Positions 12,749 to 25,714 of a DNA stretch of 64,000 nucleotides are shown here, piece by piece. The DNA lies in the NCBI RefSeq assembly GCF_018691265.1, contig NW_024881282.1, positions 49,421,122 through 49,485,121 on the forward strand. The letters are read 5' to 3'. The translations under genes and the position numbers were made by a program. Within the stretch, counting starts at the first letter, position 1; every line of letters starts with the position of its first letter. The notes beneath the pieces were generated by a model. That model was not told the DNA's origin. It did not search any database and worked only from the letters and a program-made list of their open reading frames with translations. This DNA is from Tyto alba. Lineage: Eukaryota > Chordata > Aves > Strigiformes > Tytonidae.

Positions 12749-15524
12749 AGCTAAGAATTTAATAAAATTTGGAGAAACTAGGGAAAAAATAATGAAGAAC
12801 ATGTGTGTATCCTATCTTGGGAATAGAAACCTCTACCCTTTAGCTGATGATAACTAGTCCATTATTTGTACTCAAACCACAGCCCTACTTGCTCACTCAG
12901 TAAAGGCTCAGAAGTGTGATCAAAATCCTTTTTTAACTGGTTGAGCTGATTTTATGGAAAATCTGAATTTTGACAGTTTCCCTGATCATGCACACTTACA
13001 TTTGTTCATCTCTGCCACCCTATACATCTTTATTGTGCCCTGGTGATATACATGAAGAAATGAATGATCTGCTTTTTTGATAGACTCTGCCTATTTTGTT
13101 TAATGCAAACATAGTGCTTTTGAAAAATTACCAGAAGAGTTATTAAAATCAAACTTTAATTGAGGCACCCAGCTTATTCTCATTCTGATCTCATCAGTTT
13201 TCATTCACATGTGACAGGTTGCCAGCTTACAGTTTCTGTAATAAGAATTTATAATAAAAGGAGGCCCAATGGGAAGATAAAAGCCAAGATGAAAAGAGCT
13301 TATTGCTTGAAATGAATTCAACATGGGACTGACGGCTTTTAGCAAGATAAGTAGCTGAGACTGCTCGACAGAAATCTCTTATTTATTTACAGTAAAATCC
13401 TATTTATCTGAAGGTCTCGATGCACAGCTTAAATTCACAGTTAACCAGAAGGACTTGCTACACAGGTCTGATCATCAAGATTGCTCTGTGTATTTCAAAG
13501 AGTGACAGGTAAAGAATTCATCTTTCCTGCACAGCTGGTAAAGAAGAGGACACGAACTCTCACAAAGCTCAACCTAGTAGGTCCCAGAAACTGCTCCTGC
13601 CCAAGGCTAGAGTCAGTACTCAGTACAGACAATTTTCAAATAGTGAAGTGCACAGGTAAGTCTTGGCATAGGCATGCCAACCAATAGCACAACATAACAA
13701 ACTTGGAAAGACTAAAAAAATTCAAATGAAATTGAAAGGAAAGCCTTGTACATAGAACATAAATATCCATGCTTGACTACATTGTATCAAGCTCTATTAA
13801 GACAGTGCCCTGTAAATTTATCTGCTGCTTTATTTCCGCTCCAGGTAGCCACCTGTTATAAGTCTCTCAGCCTACATTTTCCCTTCTGTTGTGATATTTC
13901 TGCCTTTGTCTCGGTGATTCATGCCAATTTTGCTACCATTCAGTCATCTAAATGCAGTGCTACAATTAAGATTGCATCTTTCATAGTCCTATTAATATAA
14001 AGTGTTCAAGATTTTCTCAGTTTCTCTAAAGCATCTATACACCTTTTAGTACTGACAAACAGCTATGACTCAGGGATCAATTGATATGCCCCTGAATGTA
14101 AAAGGAGAATTAGACTGTCTTGATGATGTCTAGGGTTGACTTCAAGCTGATACACTGAAAACAATGGTATTTATAAATCAAAATCTGGGTGGAAGAATCG
14201 TCTTCGCAAATATGGCTTTGCCAGCTGCCCAGACTAGGGAGGATTGTGATTGTGGCAAACATTCTGTGAAGTGCTGTATATACCTGCTTTACACCTTTGG
14301 TGGAGTAATGCTTTCAGAGATGTTTGTCATAGGATGATACTTTCAGTGATCATGTCTGTTTCAATGGAGGGTCTGAAAATACCAAGCTCCACGGAAATGA
14401 ACTAAAGGTGATCTGAGACAATGTATGACTGCAGCAGTTATTTGGATTGAGACTAAGTAACCGTGTCTGCCAGCACTGTTTTTACCTTTCATGAGCACAG
14501 TACTCCTTATTCATTTAAACCTTACAAGAAATCATGCTACCTTAAACTCTTTTCTCTCCTGTACTATTTCACTGTTCCTGTACGTGGTGAGTTTACTACA
14601 ACTAAGTCTTCAAGCTACAAGAAGATCACAATCTGAGATGGTGACTTCTGTGAACAACCACAAGATTAACTGAACATATTGTTCAATGCAGTATTGGAAG
14701 AATGCTACCCTTAATTCCTTTAAATAACTGAGAATCACTGCAAAACACTTAGAAACCATTTTGAATAAACAAATTAACAATGGCCAGGTCAGATCCTGGA
14801 CTTGTACATCTTCTGCAAATAACCTGGTACAAACTTCTACAAATTATGAAACGTCTTTTGATGTGCTCAGAACCTCCATCACACTTCCTGTCATGATTTA
14901 AGCAAACAAATAGAGATTTCAGTCTTGATATGTTCTAAAACTAGCAAGTTTATCATTCTTCCCCATTCCTGGGGCTATGTGGATGGAGGACTCCTTGATG
15001 CCAGTCAAGTAGCAGTGAAGGATCCAGAACCTTCAAGATCAAGTCCACTTACAGGGTTGTGATGTAATATGCTTCCCTTACACAATTTTGACACGGGGCC
15101 GGTACACAGCATCAACAGACAACAGCTTTTTATCTAATCTGAACCTCCAATACTCGACATTTTAGATGTACAGAAAATGGAAACAAAGTCAGTCTACTAA
15201 GAGGATAGAATAAACATGCAGAGATAGGAATTAGATACATCAAAACTTAAGAGAGAAGAGAAGGTAACAGACATCAGAGATTCTGACACTCATTCCAGTA
15301 TGTCAGTCATAAAAAGAACAGAGGTGCTAGTTTGTTAATCCATGGTTTGGAAAGATGTTGCCATATGATACTGAGATGTCTGATGGTGTTTATCAATCTT
15401 TTTACATCTGTCTTTACTGAAAAATCATCACATGAAAGTAGATGCTATCAATCGAGCAAGTAAAAAGCTATTGCAAAAAGTAAAGGAATAATCTGTTCTC
15501 TACATATTATGGCAGGTATGACAG

Positions 15525-15802
15525 GTAATAGTGGGCTTTAGCTGCACCAGGAATTATTATAGTTAAGAAACAGAAAAAGCTTTGAAAAACTAGTATGGAT
15601 AATGAGGGACTGGATTAATTTGCCTGGAGAAATTCTGTAGTCCTCAACTTTGGACCTTTTTTAGGACAGCTCATGCAATCATTTGTCAAGAATAGTTCAT
15701 GATGGGAATAGCATCTGCCACAGTCTGACTCTGCCCTGGGGCAGAAGGAAAGTCTAGATGATGCTTAAGGCTCCTTCAGTTCTTATTTTTCTATGACTTT
15801 TA
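15525..15802 (+). mobile_element. Old CR1 LINE 3' end
   Basis: The order of signals matches the 3' region of CR1 in plus orientation: GGGCTTTAGCTGCACCAGGA (the 'gggctgaagctgcagcagg' segment), a long middle part corresponding to the 'small hydrophilic' 3' end, CTGCCCTGGGGCAGAAGGA, CTAGATGATGCTTAAGGCTC, CCTTCAGTTCTTATTTTTCT and the terminal TTCTATGA-like TTTCTATGAC. Divergence is considerable and only one imperfect terminal unit remains. No reading frame survives. Borders are approximate. Confidence 0.72.
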
Positions 15803-17768
15803 TAGTTTGCTCTTATTCAGAGAGCTAATAAACAAGATTGTAGCTACTAGCTTTTTGTTACATGCTTACTTGCAGTCTCCAGAATCCCTTCTTGCCTTTG
15901 GGAAGAATCATATGGCTATTGTAGCTGCATCAATAATTTCTGTGTCATCTGTGGGACAAGTTAGCATTAGTAAACAAACATCTTGTGAGACAAATTGAAA
16001 TCATTCTTTCCTTCAAGACGAGCTCAATTGCATCACGTAGGTTCAGGCAACTAAGTTGGCAGCTGGTCTCCCAAGGCTTCCCTTGTAGTCAGCACATAGA
16101 CAGACACTTTCAGGGAGCAACTGAGAGCATAAGCCTAATTTATGTGCTCTGAAGACTAGCCAAATAACTGAGCAGGTTAAGTAAATTAAATTGGAAACCA
16201 GTAGTTGGACAGTGTTAATACTCTCTTTCCATACCTTCATAATGTTTAAATTACCAAGCGAGGCGCTCTCATAAATAAAAGAAGATATGAAAATATATTG
16301 AGGAAAAAATAACAAGAAATTAATTGCATTCATGGAGTTTATACATTTTGCTGCAATCTCTCCTCCCATTTCTGTGCAATAAATAATATCAGGACAAACT
16401 AATTGTTTTCCCTAACAACTCAATGTCAAAAATCTCTAAAATAGGCTGGCTATGTAAATTTCTAGTCAAGAGTAAAAGAAAGCAAATGTACTCTATTTTG
16501 GCTCCCACTCAGACTGGTGGTAAAAATAAGATAGTGTTAAATAAATATGTTTTAGTACTTTTTAGAAGTATTTTATAGGAAGAATAAAGTAAACACACTC
16601 AGCATAATTTATTTTGAGGATTTTTTAGATATAGATACCTACTTTTAAATTACAGAGTTAGAAAAATATTAAAGAACATGGAATAAGGTATATCTAGCCT
16701 TCAGTTTCCTGGTATGCATCAATTAAATTTGTCTTAGGATCAAGAGTTCTCCTGTTTCCATCCATAAGTTTCCATATTCCATTCTTATCTAACAAGGTCT
16801 AGCTGAGTAACTCCTTGACACTGAGGGAATTTTGATGAGTGACAAGGTAAAATTTTCTTCTTACTCTCCACCAAAACAATCTGTTAGAAGACTGTCAGTT
16901 AGCAATATGCACATGGAGGAATTTTTTAAAGAGTGAGCATCAGGTTGTGACTGAACAGCACAAGAAAGGACCCAGAACTGCCTTATTTGTTTGGTTTTTG
17001 CCGAATAAATGTATCGTTTGATCAGATTTTTAAATGGTTATTTATATTCCATCTCATTATTTCAACTGGATATTACATTTCATTGATACATTTATTCATC
17101 ACAGCCTCACTAAGCCACTGGGTAACCAGTGCCCCACTGAACAGTGAAAATTGACAGATTAATAGGAAAAGAAAATGTTTGCTATGTACAAATAATGGGA
17201 AAGCCCACACAATTCTCAGGGACTGCAGTTGGAGCTGTGATATTTAGAATGATTAAGTACAGACATAAGACAATTTTGAGCCATTTAATTACAAGGATAT
17301 GTGTCATCTTAATATGGTCATTACATGTAAATTAGTCTAAACATCCATATTTATTCTTTCATAAATGCTCCTTTAAATATACAATTCATATGGAGGCAAA
17401 AAGATTTTAGCTTTCAATAAGAAATGCAGGAATAAAATTGCAATTATTTTTTTTTTGTCAACCAAACTGTGAAGTCTTTGTCACAGTGGCAAAAATGTCT
17501 TCGATGGGACTTCCCTTCAGAGTCTCCCTTGTGCTGAGGGGACTCAGTTGCTTCCACAGGCACCAGAATACAGAGTGCTGCGTACTGAGCATTTTCATGC
17601 ACCCTGCTGCTGCTGTAAGGGAAGAACTGCTCCCCAAGATCTCTCATAAAAGGATATCACTTCTGGACTGCTGACAGGAATGTTTAACACCACCCATGCT
17701 AGTGCCCTGCAGAGTTACGGAGGTTAACAACTTCCAAGGCTTAGATAATGCTGCAGGAATTGGTGCCA

Positions 17769-17821
17769 AATAAATAATTCATGTCTACTTCTTTATGACT
17801 GAAAAAAAAAAAAAAAAAAAA
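17769..17821 (+). other. Poly(A) signal followed by 20-bp poly(A): possible retroposed 3' end
   Basis: AATAAA at 17769-17774 is followed 27 bases later by 20 consecutive A (17802-17821). That is the spacing expected between a polyadenylation signal and an mRNA tail. Upstream sequence from about 17440 is less AT-biased than its surroundings. I do not recognise the sequence as any gene, and no clean target-site duplication was found. Processed pseudogenes are scarce in birds because CR1 does not prime on poly(A). A chance A run is a serious alternative. Confidence 0.3.
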
Positions 17822-18191
17822 GAAAAAGTTGTGTAGCTTGACTCATTTTCAAGGAACTGTTAAAGTATTTGATTTTATCATAAATGTCATTTTTGCCCAT
17901 TAATTTCTTTTGGCAGCAGGGCCTCTTCCAGAAGCTTGATGGCAGTATAATGGAAAGTTAATAAACGGATCAGTACATTGTTTTCATTCTTTCCAGATGT
18001 TTTCTTCATTATGCCAGACACATTACTTCCTAAGCGGAAAGCTGCAAGGAGTGCAAATTTTAGTATCACTTACGAGACAAAATGTGCAGTTCAGAAAACA
18101 GTGTACTTCCTTGTTTGGCTGGAAGAAAATAGTTTCCGTGGTGTTTATTCTGGCTAGAATGGAATATGCATCAATAGATACACTTAATCTT

Positions 18192-18231
18192 CCCCCCCCA
18201 CCCCCCCACCCCAAAAAAAAAAAAAAAAAAA
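18192..18231. repeat. Poly(C)/poly(A) tract
   Basis: C runs broken by single A at 18192-18212 run directly into 19 A at 18213-18231. Low complexity. Frames through it on either strand (proline or lysine runs, glycine runs on the minus strand) are artefacts. Confidence 0.92.
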
Positions 18232-19994
18232 GACTATGAAATACTTCAGATAAGCCAAATACAGAAAATCATATTATATGTGGGTTTTTTTTACTGTAGA
18301 CAGGACAGCTACTATACTGACTACTTCTTCCTAACATCCACAGGTATCCAGCAAATGCATTTGGTTAGTGCTGCTTACTATTGTATTGCTACCACTAGCT
18401 GTTCTGAACACAGCAGGCTAGACAGAAGCAGTGTTAATAAGCACTCTGTAAAATCTCATCGTGTCTGAATTTAGAGTGTGGTTGCTGTTTTATAGGGTCT
18501 AGATGTGAAACTGTAAATGATGTTCGCTATCAAATGTTGGAAAAAAGGATTATACAGGAACTTTCAAACCTTTAGCAATGAATTGAAGATGCTGGGGCCC
18601 ATTTGCCACACAAATTAATAAAAACAAAAGTATGAGTAAGCTCTATTACTTGCCTTTATTTTATGCTATATAAACTATTTTCTGTTTAGAAATTAGGCCA
18701 TGAGAAGTTATGATATTTTGAAGATGTAGCTCAGGTGGTATTTGTATATGAATACAGAAACACTGGCTATATTAACCTATTAGTACAGAGGTTACTTCAA
18801 AAGTCTTGCCATTTTCTTGTATAACTTTCACAATGTTTCTTGATATAAATATGTAGGATAAGTAAAATATTTTAAGAAGATTTTGAAAGATTTTTTCTCC
18901 TTTCAAAGTCTGCTTATCCTGAAATGCCCAGCTTTAAACCAGGTACCTATTTCTTACATGAAATCTTTAAATAGTGTGTTTGTCATCTTCCTATTTTATT
19001 GAGGCCTTTCTGTGCACCCCTAGATTTTTGGTTTAACCACTTAGAGTGAAACCTCCAGCCATGTAAGTTTGTTTCATTCAAAAATATAGAAGCCATCATT
19101 CAACAGAGCTGGCAGCTTTTCTGCTTCAGAGCTCACGTAATTTAGTTGGGTTCTCTAATAGGGTTATATTTCATATATGCTGAATACATCCTTTAAGCTT
19201 GTGTTACTCCTCAGAGAACTTAGAGATGAAAATAAAGTAGTTTATTCATAAGGAATAGTGACTGTATTGGCCATTAACCTCAATAACTTGCATAGGCTAT
19301 AGTGGGGCATATAAAAAACTTGTAGCAGTGAGATCTGAATCAGTAGAAAACGTTTATTCAAGCCCAAATATTGCTTATAGAAAGCAGCCCACAGATATCT
19401 GTACTATTTTATGCTGCCATCTTCTCCACCCAGGTAATTTGTGTTCTGCTGTGTACAATATTTGAATGCCATGCCTCAGGCAGCTTATTTTCTTACAATG
19501 GTTTCCTCTTCCTGTACAAAAACAGTACTGAAAAAAAATGTTATACAAAATACCCGCTGTGCTATAATTAACTTATAAATGAATTTTTTGTCCATTGGTA
19601 TTGTACTTACAACTTTAAATACATTTATAATAAAATAACTACTGGGATATATGTTATACTGATTCTATGAAAAACAATTATCCAAAACCTCAGACCATTT
19701 CACATTCATTTTGTGTGTAAGAACATATTCAACTTTTTATTTTTTAAAACTTTTGAAAACTATATTAGATTTTAAAAAGAAAGAAAAGGAAAATGCTTCC
19801 ATGATCAGCTTCCAAGCCTTTGATTGAATGCAAATACCAATTTATCTTTTTCTAAAATTTTATGTAAATGCAGGCAACTCCAAAATGTTTTGGAAAACTG
19901 ACTTACCTGCCTAAAGCCCAGTGATACAAGTCCTCTGTGTTCCTAGGTATTCTTCCAAATCTGACAGAATTGGGATTTTTATAGATAATGCTTT

Positions 19995-20019
19995 AAAAAA
20001 AAAAAAAAAAAAAAAAAAA
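19995..20019. repeat. Poly(A) tract, 25 bp
   Basis: Uninterrupted A run after GCTTT, with no poly(A) hexamer at suitable spacing. Confidence 0.92.
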
Positions 20020-23000
20020 GTGCTATATGAAAATATCTTTGTGTAGATTATAAATTCAAACATTCAGAATTTAGGAAGTGTCAGTTTAAGACAGTTAAAT
20101 TCATTCCCTCTTTTTTGTACACTTGCATGATGACACAGGCAACTCAACTTTCCTTTTAATACACAATTGCTTTCTGCAGGAATCCTGCCTCCTCTGGTGA
20201 GTCAGTTTTATAGTTTTGTTTGAGTGTGGTAATGTACAGATTTTTCCTCCATTATTGAAAGTGTCTCCTCACCTACTGTTTGCTTAGCACTGTCTCATTC
20301 TTGAATTAATTTCCTTTATATTTTTTATACAGTGTTCTGGAAAACAGATCTTAAACTTCTATTCCAGAAGGGACTTTGTTCAAGACCTCAGAATTACCCA
20401 CCATTCTCCATGAATGTCCTTAACCACTTCAGTCTTGACCAAATTCACATGCTTAGGTCTTAATCCACATGTAAGTCAGCTCTGTATCTGTCAAGATGTT
20501 CTTCCACCTGCCTCCTTCCAGGGACTCACTTCAATGAATTTTCTTAGAGAACAGCTACTGGATGGAGTCTTGACCAGAATGTAATGATGGACAAGGTTAG
20601 CCATGAAATGGAGATGTCATCTTCTTTAATGGCATATGGTGTCAGTAATAACAGTCTCCTAATTCCTAAAGTATTCTAAATTGCTTCACACGAAATGAAG
20701 TAACTCTGGATAGGAAAGTTCTCACCACAGAGGGCAGCTGGTGACCAATTTTGTCTCCCACATTCCTGACGACATTTCTGATTGCTGTATATATGTTTGC
20801 ATGAAGGTACTCTTCTTTCATTGTACTGTTTTTCAGTGGAAACTTGTCATTACTCAGCTTTGAAGTTGCCAGATATACACAGTTGATCAGGAGAGGATTC
20901 AAGCCTGGACTGAGTAGAGGTCTTTAGATTAAGGTTCTGTCAGGACAATCATCAGCTACCTGCCCCAGAGACCTCCTCTTCCAAAGTTGACCAAACCTAG
21001 GCCTCATTTTGTAGTATCTATCTTCACCCATATTTGGCTGAGTTTGCAGTTGAGATTTTGGGTGTTCAGAGAGGTTACAAGCTCAAAGCAAAATCACTCT
21101 GGGCATTCCTGTTCAGCAAGAAACATTTGGTAAGTGCTGCCAGCATACGACTACAAATCTTACTTGCCAGATGTTGTTTCTCAAATGATTGCTGGCAAAT
21201 AGACTTCTTAGGGAACAAAAAGGCTGTTGATTATGTTGTCACAGAAGAGAGGTGACTGCTCCACCATAAGTTAGCAATAAGCTTTTTTTGAAAAGAAGTT
21301 CTCAGCAACTGATTAAATGTTAACTATCTTATTACAGCCACATGTTTACTCTTTAGACCCAATTTCCAGCTACATACAGACTGCGTTCCCTAGAGAAACA
21401 AAGTGTTTGACCAGTAAACAGGGAAACTGATGGTCATTTCACAACTTGCAAAGTGGTGACCAAGTAGGGTTGAAGCTGAGAACAGGGTGCTATAAAGGAT
21501 AGGAACTGTCAATCATACATAAGAAGCAGTACAGCAAGAAAGATTCATTACAAATCCCTTAGTGGGAGAGAATGAATCTTAGGCTAGCCTGTTCTAAGGA
21601 TGGAAAGATGAGGATATAAAGCTTGTTCCTGAGGTCTGCAGGATCCAGATCCTTGGAGAAAAAGGAGTTTGAAAGCTAAGGCCTCAACACAGCACCACAG
21701 GAGTTTAAACAGAGGCTGGACTGGGGTGTGTGCCTTAAATCCTGAACTGGGCACAGCATACAGTGGGAGGTCCTCACAGAAATACCTCACCCGCCTCCAA
21801 GAGTGGTGATATGTCTCAGTGGCACTTCACAGCTTCATAGGTAAAACAGAAGGATTAGCAGAGTTTTTGTCAGTTTTGTTGGTCTGTTAGTTTTACCCTA
21901 TTTTCGGTTTTATGCCAGAACTCCATAACATCCAACCCCTTTTGGATTTAGGTCTCAAAATGTGGACAGACTCAGCTGGAATTCTCTGATGAAACTGGTT
22001 TTCACTGAAAAAAAAAAAAAAATCTAAATTATAGAAACTTTAATTTTTCAGAGAAACGTGCTAGGTTCTTCTGATAAAACACCACAGAAAATAGCTTTCT
22101 GATAGAAACCTACTAAGTCCTTGCCCGTTGGGGAACTGTGAGGACCACCTGTGGCTCTGATGTAACCCCATCCCACCAGAGCTCTGGATCACACAGCACA
22201 CACGCTTTGCTACAAAGACTGGAAAACAGCTTTGAATGAGTGGAAAGGAGTTTTGGAACTGAGGGAACAGAGTCATAAACATATTATCTAAATAGAAGAA
22301 GCTGTGCAAACATGAAGATATGTCACAGAGTGTGTGAACATCTGAAACCCAGCATACAGCTCTAAGAACTGAAATACTCTTTGATCTTCTTTAAAAGTCT
22401 ACTTCTGGACTATTCTGTCTTCTAGGTTTCCTACCATGAAGCATTTTAGAGCTTCAGGTCCCTGTATCAAGTCATCTGGTTCCCAGCTTCCAAGCACTGG
22501 CAGTCCAACAGCCTTTATGGGCTCCCATAAAAGAAACAACTTGTCTACAGGCTGTCACTCTTAGGATCCCAGAATCCATCATATTTTCCAGACTTTCTCT
22601 GAAAAACATTGACTGTTGCTAAAACAAAGCATTTTTGTTTCTTTCCTACAAGAAAAATGTGTCTTGTTTGGTATTATAACTTCTTCCCCCTCCTTAGAAT
22701 ATCCAATTTTTCCATGAAGTGGATATTTGAACCTGGTTTGGATATTTGTGAGTAAGAAGTGGATATTTGGCCCTGTTTGTTTGTTTCCCTTTATATGTAA
22801 TACATTTTTCTTTACCACATACCTCTAAGGAGGGAGAAGGTGATACTGTTCAGCTAATTTTATGAATTGGAAACTGAAATAAATGGAAGAGGCAAAATTG
22901 TAGACTATATTTAAGAGTAGATTTGCATATTCTATATATAAGCAGAGATCATCTTGACCTGATTTGGAAAGCTTGCCCTAAAATCTTCTGAGCATGAAAC

Positions 23001-23637
23001 ATCAGATTTGGGTAGCCAGAAACCAAGGAATAGATAGTGAGAATTCAGTTAATGTGACTCATTATTTCTTTGAATGACAGAAGGACAATCCAATTTTACA
23101 AAGTAGCAGTGAATCATTGTAACCATGAAACCATTTTAGTCCGATCTTTGAAGAAACATTTGCACCTCTGTGCATGTGCATGTGCATTTGCATCTGTCCA
23201 TTCACCGAACTTATTGATCAATTTAAGCTAAAACTTGACAGAAAAGTAGAGATTTCAGAAATAACTGAGGTAGTTAATAACCTACACTTACAGTTAATAG
23301 TTAACTACAAGTTTTCAAAAAACAGAATCTAGGAAAGGGTGCTGGACCTTACTAAGGAAGAGGGAAAACAGAAACATGACCTTATTTGGTTTTCAGTTTC
23401 AGAGTATCATCATGGCATAGGAATTTAAAACCAGAAGACATGACAAAATTGCACTAGAACATGTTATCATTAATAGTGCTGTTTCTGTTTCTGTGATACT
23501 GTCTGTTAAATCATCTATTTCACAAATTTTGCAGCAGAAGAGGTAGAGTTCTCACGAAAGCCTCTTGCAGAGTATGACCTGATTTATTACCAATTCAGTC
23601 TGCATTGTGAACTGAAAAAGGGCTGGGCTATGAATGG

Positions 23638-23663
23638 AAAAAAAAAAAAAAAAAAAAAAAAAA
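23638..23663. repeat. Poly(A) tract, 26 bp
   Basis: Uninterrupted A run after ATGAATGG, in unique sequence. Confidence 0.92.
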
Positions 23664-23757
23664 GTGTTGTGCTAATGTACTAAAAATATGGGTAATGAAA
23701 ATGCACACATCAGTGGGTTTTATTGGTAACTCATCTTGATTACTGCATGTCTCCAAA

Positions 23758-23802
23758 CATGTGTGTTTGTGTGTATGTGTGCACATGTGTATTCATGTGT
23801 TG
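23758..23802. repeat. TG-rich low-complexity tract
   Basis: Imperfect TG/CATG repeats (GTGTGTTTGTGTGTATGTGT and following), a degenerate dinucleotide microsatellite. Confidence 0.75.
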
Positions 23803-25696
23803 GGGTTTTTTTGTTTTATTTTCCAGAGAAAGCACATTAACAAGCAGGGACAACACTTACCTTAGGACTAATGGAGCACCTCCTTGAGAGAAACTTATAA
23901 CACCCACTAAAATCTCAGTCTCATTCTATTCCTGTCTTAAATGCAAAACACACATATGCCAAAACCAAGCCTAACACAGCAGCTCATAAGGGCAGGAAGT
24001 ACACCCTGCCTGTGCTGCAGTCCTCAGTGGAGATCCTCATCAGCTAAAGGGCATTATGGCTTCTACTACCAATTGGAAAAATACTGATTTCATGCTTTGA
24101 TGCTGCAGTCTCCTCCCCCAGGCATTACTAGTCATGTGGGAATACTGATGTCATCCCTACTATTACTGATAAAGTCATTGGGAGCTGTAGGGATGAGCTG
24201 CTGGCACTGTTGTGCTGTGGTCCCACACCTATTTGTTGTCCAGAGAAGATCTTGGAGGCTCAGAAATTATGGTCTGTTTCCTACTATACAGGGGACTGGG
24301 TCTCATTAGTTGAACACTGTTATCTCTTACTCTTGTAAAAGCTTCAAATAATGCCCTGTTCTGCCTCTTCAACCCTCAGATGGAGCATGTTTGTTTGCTT
24401 CTGGAGATGCAATTTTCTTGTCAGTGCAGGATGCAAAGCAGAAGAAGACGTTCCCTGCCAAGTAAAGATGCAGAGAATTGACTGGCAGACTAACAACTGC
24501 CCTCTGTAGTTTTGAAGAGATCATTTTAAGGGCTCATAATTTCACCAAATGTGAACAGATTCTTAAAGCACGAGAAAAAAAAGAAACCCCTGAGATGGAA
24601 GCATGTTATCTTCCAAAGGTCATGTTGCCAGATCCGGAGTACTGCAGCTTCTCACCTAAGGGCTGTAGTAACAAAAACTGCTTTGAACACTGGGTTTCGA
24701 CACTAAGAATACCTAATAGATGTACTTTTGCAAATAAATGGAGTTCAGCAAAGGTACTGAGCATATCTGGTTAAATCCTCTATGGTACCAGCTTGGCAAA
24801 GTCACAAGTCAATGAAAACCAGGTGTCATTATAGAAGTTTTGGACAACGTCTATTATACTAGGTTTACCCTCATGGTAGACAGACTATTTCAAAGGCATG
24901 TGGGCACAGTCATATACCCTAGGCATATATGTAAGGAATGTAAATTTTGCTTGCATGGATGCATGTAATCTATGATTATGCTAGCAAGGATCACTCCTGA
25001 GGCTAAGGGTTGAAGGATTTTAGCATTATTGATACCTATATTAGGTAAAAATACATTACCTCAAAATATTTGAATATAGAGAAAGGAAAGGAGGGAACAA
25101 CTATATCATGCAATACAACACATGGCTGATTTACTGAATATGTCAACACAACACAGAGGACTCAGATAAATTTTTGGCCAGTGCAGCTCCAGAATTGGAA
25201 AGGAAAAAGATGTGTCAGGAGCTAGTGTGAGATAATTCATGCTATGGTGTTTGGACTGTTTTCAGGATCTGAGATAGTCTCCTGCTCACTCAAAAAACAG
25301 TTTAGCAAGTATTATACTGTGCTCTACTGCCCAGTGTAAATGTCTGCTCAGAGAGCTAGTGAAATAAAGTAAAAATTTAAAGGGCTGCAAGAGGGACATA
25401 TGTAGCTAACAGCCACAAAAAAGCTATCAACTTTTTTTTTAAGTGTGCTACCAGTTGAGACATGAAGAAAGAGGTGAAGATTGACTACTACAAAGGAAAA
25501 AGGATAATAAAGTCAAAGGAGAAATTAAGTTATGCCAAGTTTATGTTGATTGCTTTGGAAAGTAATTTGCAATTATGAATAGTAACATATAATGGACTTG
25601 TATCACTACTACATATAGCAGATTATCTGTTTGATCCTGTTATTAACAATGACATATATAAATTACGTTTGTTCAATTGGATTCTGCTCCACATAC

Positions 25697-25714
25697 ATAT
25701 ATATATATATATAT
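25697..25714. repeat. (AT)n microsatellite
   Basis: Nine AT units preceded by ACATAC-type sequence. Confidence 0.88.

Larger units (their letters stand above)
9991..15524. other. AT-rich unique sequence, no gene seen
   Basis: No gene supported. A somewhat GC-richer patch at about 10440-10660 carries a 100-codon plus-strand opening (10355-10657) that I do not recognise. About 13140-13340 is motif-rich and could be a conserved non-coding element. A textbook 5' splice-donor-like string (ACAG/GTAAGT) lies at 13652-13661, but no matching exon or partner acceptor can be argued from one sequence. Confidence 0.55.

Noticed and set aside
18722..18800. Box A-like TAGCTCAGGTGG suggesting a tRNA or SINE
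   Set aside because: No matching box B at the right distance and no foldable cloverleaf.
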